A DNA stretch of 64,000 nt from Verrucomicrobiales bacterium (GTDB taxonomy: Bacteria; Verrucomicrobiota; Verrucomicrobiae; Limisphaerales; UBA1100), in NCBI GenBank assembly GCA_002721895.1, contig PBLV01000063.1, positions 124,001-188,000 on the forward strand, read 5' to 3'. The notes below the pieces were generated by a model. The model was not told where the DNA came from and did not search any database. It saw nothing but the letters and a program-made list of their open reading frames with translations. Made by a program: the position numbers and the translations under genes. This document shows positions 18,021 through 25,500 of this stretch, in pieces (within the stretch, counting starts at the first letter, position 1; each line of letters opens with the position of its first letter).

Positions 18021-18040
18021 TTTAAAAAATAAGCTAAACT
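18012..18040 (+). promoter_or_regulatory. Sigma70-type promoter of recombination operon
   Basis: TTGACT (18012-18017), 17-nt spacer, TAAACT (18035-18040), then 6 nt to the GTG at 18047: the same leaderless geometry as the nrdB promoter. Confidence 0.7.
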
Positions 18041-18046
18041 ATAACG

Positions 18047-18376
18047 GTGAATAAAAAGAAGGTTCTAGAGAGGCTATTACCAAAATCAAGCCTCACTTCT
18101 CGCGGAGACTACTTCAAGCAATACGCAATCTTTAACTCTCTATTTAAAAAATACAACAATGAGAGGTTTTGGTCTGTGGTAAATTTCGGAGATAAACTAA
18201 CAAGTCTTTATTTTTTCAAAACCCCATTCGGAGGAGAACTTCTCTTAAAAAAATACCAAGAGTTCTGCTATAGGCCCAAGGGTAAGGATCAAAAGTATTC
18301 CCTTGGAAAAAAATCCGGCAAAGATGTTTCAATCCCAATAGTCAACAAAACAACCCGAAAGTTTCTTAATGAGTAA
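18047..18376 (+). CDS. Small basic protein, first gene of recombination operon
   Basis: 109 aa, GTG start 6 nt after a sigma70-type -10 element. Lys/Arg/Phe-rich (MNKKKVLERLLPKSSLTSRGDYF, later YFFKTPFGGELLLKKYQEFCY). No family recognised and no catalytic motif. It overlaps the RecA-like gene by 8 nt, so an accessory role in recombination, such as a mediator or single-strand-binding helper, is possible from context only. Confidence 0.5.
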   Translation: MNKKKVLERLLPKSSLTSRGDYFKQYAIFNSLFKKYNNERFWSVVNFGDKLTSLYFFKTPFGGELLLKKYQEFCYRPKGKDQKYSLGKKSGKDVSIPIVNKTTRKFLNE

Positions 18377-19466
18377 AGTAACCGCACTAAACCAGATACA
18401 ATCGTTTCTGGACGATAAAAATAATAAAAAATACCACTTCAACAACTTTGAAGAATTGGACTACAAAATTCCATCTGGAAGCCTAAACCTAGATATAGCG
18501 CTGGGAGGAGGGCTAACGTCTGGCGCACATAGGTTTACAGGAGTTAATGAGGGAGGAAAAACAAGCTGCGCACTCTCCTTCGCAAGGAACTTCCAGAACT
18601 TATTTGGAAAAGACGGAATGGTAATCGTGATTAAAAGCGAGGGCCGCCTAAGTAAAAGCCTACTAGATCGCAGCGGCATAGACACGTCTCCCTCGAAATT
18701 TTTTGTATTAGACTGCAATATATTTGAAAAAGTATTTGAACTTATACGGGACCTAGTTTACAATAACGAAGAAAATAAGAGATATATGTTTATAGTGGAC
18801 AGCGTTGATGCCCTTTGTAGGATTAACGATATAGATAAATCTTTCGATGAGCCAGAACAGGTCGCCGGAGGAGCTCTTATTACTTCGGTCTTTCTAAAAA
18901 AAATGGTACTCCCAATAAGTAAAATGGGGCATACCCTAATCCTTACCTCTCAAGTAAGAGTGGAGGTTTCAACCAATCCTTACGCATCAAGGGGAGGACC
19001 AAAGGTTAAACAGGCAGGCGGAAACGCAATCAAACATTATGCTAATTTTATTCTTGAATTCGAAGAAAGATACAATTCAGATATAATGTTCACAAACCCC
19101 TCTGCATCAAAACTAGAAGACAAAGGGGACCCAATAGGCCATTATTGCAAGATTCGATTTCGCAAAAGCGTTAATGAAAAAACTGGGGCTCAAGTTAGGT
19201 ATCCCATTAAATATGGCAGAACGGGCGGAAACTCTGTCTGGAAGGAAAGGGAAATCGCAGACATGATGTTTGTTTTTCAAATGGCAATAAAGAAAGGCGC
19301 ATGGATATCCTTCTCAGAGGACCTCGTAAAAGAACTTGAGTTAAATGAAATTGAACACGAAGCCAAATTCCAAGGTGAACAAAAGTTCTTACAATACCTT
19401 GAATCCAACGAAAAGCTTTGTGATTTCCTCTACGAAGAGTTTAAGAAATTTAGCAATGCGATTTAA
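18369..19466 (+). CDS. RecA/UvsX-family recombinase
   Basis: 365 aa. ATP-dependent strand-exchange protein for recombination-dependent replication and repair. Residues ~36-56 (PSGSLNLDIALGGGLTSGAHRFTG) are the classical RecA entry to the core; Walker A is G58-T65 (GVNEGGKT) and Walker B is 141-144 (FIVD). The segment LTSQVRVEVSTNPYASRGGPKVKQAGGNAIKHY covers the L1/L2 DNA-binding loop region. Length is close to E. coli RecA (353). It overlaps the upstream small gene by 8 nt and the downstream nuclease by 11 nt, so the three are translated as a unit. Whether it is nearer to RecA or T4 UvsX would need a tree. Confidence 0.85.
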   Translation: MSKVTALNQIQSFLDDKNNKKYHFNNFEELDYKIPSGSLNLDIALGGGLTSGAHRFTGVNEGGKTSCALSFARNFQNLFGKDGMVIVIKSEGRLSKSLLDRSGIDTSPSKFFVLDCNIFEKVFELIRDLVYNNEENKRYMFIVDSVDALCRINDIDKSFDEPEQVAGGALITSVFLKKMVLPISKMGHTLILTSQVRVEVSTNPYASRGGPKVKQAGGNAIKHYANFILEFEERYNSDIMFTNPSASKLEDKGDPIGHYCKIRFRKSVNEKTGAQVRYPIKYGRTGGNSVWKEREIADMMFVFQMAIKKGAWISFSEDLVKELELNEIEHEAKFQGEQKFLQYLESNEKLCDFLYEEFKKFSNAI

Positions 19467-19863
19467 AACCATCCAAGGGTCTCTTAAAAGGCTATCTAAG
19501 CCTCACAAATACATAATTGACTGGGAAAAAGAAAGCAGAAGCAAACTACAATTCCAAGTCAAACAATTACTGAAGAAACACTGGAAGTCTCATGTGGTTT
19601 TCGAAGAATTTCCAGTCGCAGGAACCAAAATGTCCCTCGACTTTTATAATGCAAACAAGAAAATAGCGATAGAGGTCCAGGGGAAACAACACACAAATTA
19701 CACCCCTCACTTCCACGGCGGCAACCAAGCAAACTTCCTATCCCAAAAGAGAAGGGATTATCATAAAAAACTCTTTTGCGAAAAAAACGAAATTAAACTT
19801 ATTGAGATACATGAAGGAGAAGATATTGGGGAAAAACTTATCAAAAGTGTATTATATAGATAA
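19456..19863 (+). CDS. Small PD-(D/E)XK-like nuclease coupled to RecA
   Basis: 135 aa from ATG 19456, which lies 11 nt inside the RecA-like gene; the frame is open further upstream but that would overlap the recombinase extensively. The core MSLDFYNANKKIAIEVQGKQH gives a D-x(n)-E-x-Q/K arrangement, like Vsr/DUF559-type nucleases, followed by QKRRDYHKKLFCEKNEIKLIEI, the usual helix-strand of that fold. Probably an endonuclease acting on recombination or replication intermediates. TAATG overlap with the next gene. Confidence 0.6.
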   Translation: MRFKTIQGSLKRLSKPHKYIIDWEKESRSKLQFQVKQLLKKHWKSHVVFEEFPVAGTKMSLDFYNANKKIAIEVQGKQHTNYTPHFHGGNQANFLSQKRRDYHKKLFCEKNEIKLIEIHEGEDIGEKLIKSVLYR

Positions 19864-20129
19864 TGAACAACGAGGATTTAAACCCTAACGCACTACCCGA
19901 ATTCCAAATGCCAAGGAATTTATTAAATCAAATCTATGAATTCACAGGCTCCACGGAGCAAAACAAAGGATTCATTCTTGGCTTTGTGGACCAAACAGGA
20001 TCTCCTCAGATAATCTCACATGCATCTTCGCCTATTATTGAAATGGGAATCAGGAAGGCTGTCGAAGAATATTTATCTGAGTTTGGCGGCATAGTTTTGC
20101 CGGGAGTGGACCCAGAAGAGCAAGAGTAA
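19863..20129 (+). CDS. Small acidic protein of unknown function
   Basis: 88 aa, ATG in TAATG overlap with the nuclease gene. Acidic, Pro-containing, with a central IYEFTGSTEQNKGFILGFVDQTGSPQIISHASS segment that is likely a beta sheet. No family recognised. It ends the recombination operon; the replicative helicase unit begins with its own promoter 5 nt downstream of the stop. Confidence 0.45.
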   Translation: MNNEDLNPNALPEFQMPRNLLNQIYEFTGSTEQNKGFILGFVDQTGSPQIISHASSPIIEMGIRKAVEEYLSEFGGIVLPGVDPEEQE

Positions 20130-20134
20130 AAATC

Positions 20135-20163
20135 TTGACACAGGGCCCACTTTGTGATACCAT
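20135..20163 (+). promoter_or_regulatory. Sigma70-type promoter of helicase-primase operon
   Basis: TTGACA (20135-20140), 17-nt spacer, TACCAT (20158-20163), 10 nt to the ATG at 20174. No Shine-Dalgarno sequence. Confidence 0.65.
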
Positions 20164-20173
20164 ATAAAACAAT

Positions 20174-21694
20174 ATGATTTATTCCTATGAATGCGAGCAA
20201 CAATTACTTGCCGGCTTAATAAAACATCCAAAAATTTATTCAGAGATTGCCACCTTCATTTCCGAAGAGGACTTCTTCAGTCAATCCAGCCTAGTTAACA
20301 AAACTATTTTTTGCGTCCTAAGACAGTCCCTTAGCGCAGGAGAGCAAATAGATGAAGTGATCCTCTCCGAAAGGGTTCAGTCGCTCGGAATATCATTTGA
20401 GGACAACCTAAACCTCTCGGACTATATCAAGGCTCTTGCAATGAGAAAAGTTTCTGCGTCTTCCCTTATGGACACCGCTAGAGAGCTAAAGAAACTAACC
20501 GTCAAGCGAGGACTGTGCGACGCGGCAACGGATATTGTTGAAAAAATAACAGCTCTACCCAATACCACTCCTTACGACGAAATCGTACAGTCCGCAGATC
20601 AAATTTATAACGATAAAATTAATCTATATCAAGAGGGGTCTGACGCCCCCGAAAATATTTTTGAAGAAATGGAGCAAATCATAGAGGCTAGAGGGAACGA
20701 TCCCGTATCCGAATTTGGTTTCTTGGGTCCCCACGACTCCATAAACAATCTTTATGGATCACTCCTTAGGCCTGGAAACATCACTGTCCTTGTCGCTCGC
20801 TCAGGGGTGGGCAAAACCCAGTTTTGCATGGACTTCTGCACAAAAACCTCTGCAAAATACGACAACCTTACAGTGCTCCATCTAGACAATGGAGAAATGA
20901 GTAAAGAAGAAATCATGAATCGACAGTGTGCCTCCATGTCTGACGTTCCGCTAAACTTGCTTGAGACGGGACAATGGAGACAAGCCGGAGCTGAGACGGT
21001 CAAAAAAGTAAGAGACACATTCAAGAAAATCAAAAACATGAAATTCTTCTACTATAACGTCGGGGGAATGTCTGTGGACAGCATGATAAATACGGTTAGA
21101 AGGTTTTACTATTCTAGCGTCGGAAGAGGAAACAAGATGATATTAAGTTTTGATTATATTAAAACTACCTTTGAAAAATTTAACACCAAATCGGAATGGC
21201 AAGTTGTAGGAGAAATGGTAGATAAGTTTAAACGCCTAGTTCAAAAAGATATAGTATTCGAAGGCGAACCCATGATAGCCATGATGACTAGTGTTCAAAG
21301 CAATCGGGCAGGCATTGTCGGAAACAGGAACTCAGACGCTTTAGTTGAAGATGAAAGCATAGTCTCCCTATCGGACCGCATCATACAATTCTCCTCCCAC
21401 CTCCTCAGTCTCAGGCAAAAAACCACAGACGAACTTCAAACTGAGCCCGCAGGATTCGGCTCACATAGACTTACATGCCTCAAGCATAGACACTTAGGTC
21501 CAGAAGTGTATCGAGCTCTCAACCCCATTGAGCTCCCAGATGGATCAAAAAAGAAAAACTTCATCAATCTTGAAATATCAAACTTCAACATAACAGACAA
21601 GGGAGATCTTCAGGACATGTCAGATCATATGCTGTTAAATAACGTAGAACTCGAACCCGACAACAACTTCTTTCGTGCGCCAGAAATATCATGA
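20174..21694 (+). CDS. dnaB: Replicative DNA helicase, DnaB type
   Basis: 506 aa. Hexameric helicase that unwinds the fork 5' to 3'. Residues 1-~105 form a DnaB N-terminal domain (YECEQQLLAGLIKHPKIYSEIATFI), which binds primase. The RecA-like motor follows, with Walker A A208-T215 (ARSGVGKT), Walker B-like LSFDYIK near 320, and a C-terminal arginine-containing segment HRLTCLKHR. Length is close to E. coli DnaB (471). It overlaps the primase gene by ATGA, and nuclease and Nudix genes follow without gaps. Confidence 0.85.
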   Translation: MIYSYECEQQLLAGLIKHPKIYSEIATFISEEDFFSQSSLVNKTIFCVLRQSLSAGEQIDEVILSERVQSLGISFEDNLNLSDYIKALAMRKVSASSLMDTARELKKLTVKRGLCDAATDIVEKITALPNTTPYDEIVQSADQIYNDKINLYQEGSDAPENIFEEMEQIIEARGNDPVSEFGFLGPHDSINNLYGSLLRPGNITVLVARSGVGKTQFCMDFCTKTSAKYDNLTVLHLDNGEMSKEEIMNRQCASMSDVPLNLLETGQWRQAGAETVKKVRDTFKKIKNMKFFYYNVGGMSVDSMINTVRRFYYSSVGRGNKMILSFDYIKTTFEKFNTKSEWQVVGEMVDKFKRLVQKDIVFEGEPMIAMMTSVQSNRAGIVGNRNSDALVEDESIVSLSDRIIQFSSHLLSLRQKTTDELQTEPAGFGSHRLTCLKHRHLGPEVYRALNPIELPDGSKKKNFINLEISNFNITDKGDLQDMSDHMLLNNVELEPDNNFFRAPEIS

Positions 21695-22737
21695 GCCCAT
21701 CAAAAATACAAGAAACGCTTATATCCTTGGGATACAAGCTCTCAGACAGAGGGGTGTACTGGCAGACCAACGCCGTATTCAGGAACGGAGACAACCAAAC
21801 CGCGCTACAAATATACAAAAACACTGGAGTCTGGAAGGACTACGTTCAGGACACCGCCTTCTCCCCCTTCAAGAGACTGATTGAGGCTACGCTCGGGACT
21901 AACGATAAAAGCGTTGTAGATAAATATATCAACGATGAGGATGCCGGCCTACTCTATCTAAAAAAAACCACCGCAGCACCAAAGATAGAAATGGAAGAAA
22001 TCTACGGAGACGATATGCTAGAGAGGCTACTTCCTCATTATAAATTTTATAACAACAAAGGCATATCCACTGAAATTTTACAAGAACTTAAGGGCGGTCT
22101 CGCGACCTCGGGCCAACTCAATCAAAGATTTGTTTTCCCTATTTTTAATGATTTAAACCAAATCCATGGATTCTCCGGCAGGGATATGTTAGCGAACCCA
22201 AGCAAGAGCAGACCAAAATGGAAACACATAGGAAAGAAGAAGAATTGGATTTACCCATTTTACGCAAGCGACAAAACAAAGGAAGCCATAAGCGCTAGCA
22301 GAACAGTAATACTGGTTGAAAGCATAGGGGACGCATTAAACCTAAAAGAAAACTCCATTGACAATTGCCTAGTTGCCTTCGGTCTCAATCTCTCAGGAAA
22401 ACTGATATGCCACTTAGTATCGCTATCTTTAGATCAAATCGTGATTGCCTTTAACAACGACTCCGACAAGGCAGACAACAGAGGGCTAACTGCGGCAGTC
22501 AAGAGCTACCTTACCCTCCTACAAGTATTTGAAGCCGATAAAATCAAAATCTGCCTGCCGACGAAAAACGATTTTGGAGATATGAATAAAGACGACTTTG
22601 CCGAGTGGAAGGCAAAAGCCAAGAATATCACGAACGTCGATCAAAAACCGAACATCATAAACCTTATATCTGAGCTTGCCCCTCAGGGCAAGATTCCAAA
22701 AAAGCTACTTGCACGAAAAAAACTTTTAGAAAAATGA
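21691..22737 (+). CDS. dnaG: DNA primase, DnaG/Toprim type
   Basis: 348 aa. It makes RNA primers for lagging-strand synthesis. The Toprim domain is visible: FVFPIFNDLNQIHGFSGRD, the catalytic E210 in VILVESIGDAL, and the metal-binding NDSD pair D257/D259. The N-terminal ~90 residues may be a degenerate zinc-binding region, but the usual four-cysteine set is absent. It is shorter than cellular DnaG (~580), lacking the C-terminal helicase-binding domain. Cotranslated with the helicase before it and the nuclease after it through ATGA overlaps. Confidence 0.8.
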   Translation: MSPSKIQETLISLGYKLSDRGVYWQTNAVFRNGDNQTALQIYKNTGVWKDYVQDTAFSPFKRLIEATLGTNDKSVVDKYINDEDAGLLYLKKTTAAPKIEMEEIYGDDMLERLLPHYKFYNNKGISTEILQELKGGLATSGQLNQRFVFPIFNDLNQIHGFSGRDMLANPSKSRPKWKHIGKKKNWIYPFYASDKTKEAISASRTVILVESIGDALNLKENSIDNCLVAFGLNLSGKLICHLVSLSLDQIVIAFNNDSDKADNRGLTAAVKSYLTLLQVFEADKIKICLPTKNDFGDMNKDDFAEWKAKAKNITNVDQKPNIINLISELAPQGKIPKKLLARKKLLEK

Positions 22738-23807
22738 GCGCCAAGAAGGTATATCTCTCAGCCAGCAGAATTAAGACCGCACAACAATGCTCTTGGACCT
22801 ATTGGTGCAAATATATCCTTAAACTGCCAGACAAATCCAACGACGGCGCCAGCAAGGGGTGGATCTGTCATTTAATTTTTGAAGTGCTTGGAAGAAAGGA
22901 TCGAAACGACATTTTAAATCTAATACTCTCCGATGGCTCAATATGGGGCGTTCCGGCTATCGAACGTCTAGTACTATACCACGCCAAAAGATTAAACGTT
23001 AACACCGACGAACACCTCGGGGAGATCGACAGGATGATACTAAACGGCCTCAATTACGACTTTGGCGGGCAGCACAAGCCGGGACTAGAAAAAGAATTCT
23101 CCGAAAAAGACTTCCAACTTTCAGTGGACGAGGAAGGCATTAAGTATAACATAAGAGGCTTCATAGACAAGCTATTCCTCTATGAAGATAAGCGGGCTAT
23201 AATTAGGGACTTTAAAACCAGTAAGCAAAAATTCAAAGGGAAAGAGCTTACGGACAACATGCAGGACCTAATGTATTGCCTCGCCGTAAAAAAGATGTTT
23301 CCAGAATACAAGAGCGTATCAGAATTTCTTTTTCTTAAATTCGATCTAGATCGAGATTTATTCGGGAGCCCCGGCACAGGAGTAATCAGGATGGACGATA
23401 TTAGCGATGACGCCCTAGAGGGGTTTGAGTATGAATTAACAGAAATCCAAAAATACCTAGAAACGTTTGACTCAAGCAAGGCCACCAGCAATTTTGCGGG
23501 AGCACAAGATTACCCCAAGGATGGAACCTTTGGCGGGCCGCTAGCGTGCGGGAAAGATGGATTTAAAAAGTGCAAAGGAGAGAACGTGCTAGATTCCTCC
23601 GGAAACCCAATTAAAGCCTTTATATGTGCCTTCAGGAAGCCCTTTAAGTATTATTCCCTCATAGACGAAGAGGGGAATATTAAAAAAAGTGTATTTAGTG
23701 ATGACCTCACAGAATTAAAGGAGTCTGCGCTCAAGGGGGAAACTATTAAGGAAAAAGAATATGAAGGATGCCCATACTGGAAAGGAAAAGACAGAAGCGA
23801 GCTATGA
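22734..23807 (+). CDS. Cas4/RecB-type PD-(D/E)XK exonuclease
   Basis: 357 aa. N-terminal YLSASRIKTAQQCSWTYWCKY is the usual RecB/Cas4 opening with cysteines 19 and 25; the catalytic core has D145 in IRGFID and D159-F-K161 in IIRDFKTSK; the C-terminal third contributes more cysteines (LACGKDGFKKCKG, FICAFRK, EGCPYW), consistent with an iron-sulfur or zinc cluster. A phage replication or recombination nuclease, probably acting on single-stranded ends. There is no CRISPR array or cas neighbour. The last 47 nt overlap the Nudix gene. Confidence 0.75.
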   Translation: MSAKKVYLSASRIKTAQQCSWTYWCKYILKLPDKSNDGASKGWICHLIFEVLGRKDRNDILNLILSDGSIWGVPAIERLVLYHAKRLNVNTDEHLGEIDRMILNGLNYDFGGQHKPGLEKEFSEKDFQLSVDEEGIKYNIRGFIDKLFLYEDKRAIIRDFKTSKQKFKGKELTDNMQDLMYCLAVKKMFPEYKSVSEFLFLKFDLDRDLFGSPGTGVIRMDDISDDALEGFEYELTEIQKYLETFDSSKATSNFAGAQDYPKDGTFGGPLACGKDGFKKCKGENVLDSSGNPIKAFICAFRKPFKYYSLIDEEGNIKKSVFSDDLTELKESALKGETIKEKEYEGCPYWKGKDRSEL

Positions 23808-24207
23808 GCGCGCCCCTTATGTTGGCACCGCACTTCTTTTTAATAACCTTATTCTTTTAGCAAAAAGAATAGAGATATGTCCATACACAAAAGAACGAGT
23901 CAAATACGGCGGGTATTGGTCGATTTTTTGCGGAGCAGTAGAAGAAAATGAAGCTCATTATATCGCTGCACACAGAGAGGTCTTCGAGGAGACTGGCCTA
24001 AATCTAGATAAAAAAATGTTTGTGCATCAAGAATTAGCTGAAGACCTACGCCTATATACTTATGAACTTGATGAAATGGTCCACCCTACATTGAATTACG
24101 AACACACAGAGTGGGGGTATTTCAAAATAGATCAAATCAAAATAAGCCCTACCCCAATAGACGAAAAAATTGCGGAGAGAATACAGGGCTTCAGGCGGTC
24201 TGTGTAA
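23761..24207 (+). CDS. Nudix hydrolase
   Basis: 148 aa. The Nudix box is complete: residues 58-80, G-x5-E-x7-R-E-x2-E-E-x-G-L. Nudix enzymes hydrolyse nucleoside diphosphates linked to another group: oxidised or modified dNTPs, NAD(H), nucleotide sugars or RNA caps. In this replication cluster, cleaning of dNTP pools is plausible; action on RNA 5' ends cannot be excluded. It begins 47 nt inside the nuclease gene, with no later in-frame start before the domain. Substrate is undetermined. Confidence 0.85.
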   Translation: MKDAHTGKEKTEASYERAPYVGTALLFNNLILLAKRIEICPYTKERVKYGGYWSIFCGAVEENEAHYIAAHREVFEETGLNLDKKMFVHQELAEDLRLYTYELDEMVHPTLNYEHTEWGYFKIDQIKISPTPIDEKIAERIQGFRRSV

Positions 24208-24216
24208 TTATAAATA
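24202..24216 (+). promoter_or_regulatory. Start-proximal GTGTA-type motif (DUF1501 gene)
   Basis: GTGTAATTATAAATA touches the ATG at 24217 with no spacer. It contains TATAAATA, the T4 late-promoter core, but that element would be too close to the ATG to work as a T4 promoter for this start. Confidence 0.5.
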
Positions 24217-25491
24217 ATGAAAAGGAGAACCTTTATAGAGGTTGGCGCAGCAACTGGAATTGGCAGTCTCACCTTGCCCCAATTACTTGCGTCAAATAAA
24301 AGAGCACTTAATGATAATAAATCGATTATCGTTGTTTGGATGAATGGAGGGCCGTCACATCACGAAACCTTTGACCCTAAGCCATACGCACCCCAACCAT
24401 TCAAGGGGCACTTTGAGGCGATCCCCACAGTTGCAGACGGGATACAGCTCCCCGAGCATCTAGTTAAGTGCGCGGACTGCATGGACAAATGGGCCATAAT
24501 TAAGGGGCTATATCACGACAACAACAACCATAGCTCTGCGCATGAAATTATGCACTCTGGCTACAAAGCCAAGGAGCCGAATCAGCAACAAAATTTCTAC
24601 CCCAGCATAGGATCAACAATTGCGGAACATGCCAAGAGAGACGGCGAAGTCCCCCCATATGTTGTTATCCCCAATCACAGCAGAGGAACTCGTCCCGGAT
24701 ATTTGCCTCATGAATTCGGGCCTTATGAAACAAAGACTCGCCCTTCTTCTAGCGAAACATACAAAGACACGAATTTCACACTCAACGAATCACTAACCAT
24801 TAATAGAGTTGACAATAGAGGAGATTTATTAAAATCCTTCGATAACTTTAGGTCGGTTTTAGATAAATCTGGAATGACGAAGTCCATTGATGAATTCAAC
24901 ATAAAAGCTCAAGGACTACTTACTAGCGGGCAAGCAGCAAAGGCCTTCGATATTGAAAAAGAATCTACATTCACAAAAGATTTGTATGGCCCAGGATTCG
25001 GCCGTGATTTACTACTCGCAAGGCGCTTAGTTGAAAACGGCGTAAAAATGGTTACCGTAAAAACTCCCTTTGGCTGGGACACTCATCAAGCGAGCGACAA
25101 AAGCATGGGAAACAAAAACCTGCCCCAGTTCGACGTGGCGTTTAGCGCGTTAATTAACGACCTTCATTCCAGAGGCATGATGGAAGACGTTATGGTTGTA
25201 GCTTGGGGTGAATTTGGTAGAACCCCAAAGATTAATGCCAATGGAGGCAGAGACCACTGGTCTCGCTCAATGGCTGCCGCCATCGCAGGAGGAAAGGTGA
25301 GCGGAGGCGTTGTCGCTGGAGAAAGCGACAAAACTGGCTCAGAACCCATAACAGGAATAACCCCTCCAGACGTACTAGTTACGCTTTATGACCACATGGG
25401 AATAAACCCAAAACACAATTACTATGATCACAGCGGGAGACCTCACCCAATAATTAACTCAGGTAGAATACTTACAGAATTATTCGTATAA
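24217..25491 (+). CDS. DUF1501 protein with twin-arginine leader
   Basis: 424 aa. DUF1501 proteins have an alkaline-phosphatase/sulfatase-like fold and are especially abundant in Planctomycetota and Verrucomicrobiota; their reaction is not established. Hallmarks here: KRRTFIEVG twin-arginine leader at the N-terminus, GGPSHHETFDPKP (44-56), GWDTH (286-290), WGEFGRTPKIN (330-340) and GRDHW (344-348). It is near full length and intact. The leader implies folded export through the host Tat system, during infection, to the cell surface. It looks acquired from a host. Its own GTGTA motif and a surface-protein gene follow, suggesting a paired function on the infected cell. Confidence 0.85.
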   Translation: MKRRTFIEVGAATGIGSLTLPQLLASNKRALNDNKSIIVVWMNGGPSHHETFDPKPYAPQPFKGHFEAIPTVADGIQLPEHLVKCADCMDKWAIIKGLYHDNNNHSSAHEIMHSGYKAKEPNQQQNFYPSIGSTIAEHAKRDGEVPPYVVIPNHSRGTRPGYLPHEFGPYETKTRPSSSETYKDTNFTLNESLTINRVDNRGDLLKSFDNFRSVLDKSGMTKSIDEFNIKAQGLLTSGQAAKAFDIEKESTFTKDLYGPGFGRDLLLARRLVENGVKMVTVKTPFGWDTHQASDKSMGNKNLPQFDVAFSALINDLHSRGMMEDVMVVAWGEFGRTPKINANGGRDHWSRSMAAAIAGGKVSGGVVAGESDKTGSEPITGITPPDVLVTLYDHMGINPKHNYYDHSGRPHPIINSGRILTELFV

Positions 25492-25500
25492 TATAAATAA
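25486..25500 (+). promoter_or_regulatory. Start-proximal AT-rich motif (VWA gene)
   Basis: GTATAATATAAATAA touches the ATG at 25501. It parallels the element before the DUF1501 gene, including TATAAATA, but starts GTATA rather than GTGTA. Confidence 0.4.

Noticed and set aside
22734..23807. CRISPR-associated system suggested by the Cas4-like nuclease
   Set aside because: No repeat-spacer array and no other cas gene; Cas4/RecB-type nucleases are normal in phage replication clusters.
24202..24216. T4-type late promoter TATAAATA
   Set aside because: It touches the ATG; a T4 late start site would then fall inside the gene. Treated as part of the GTGTA motif family instead.
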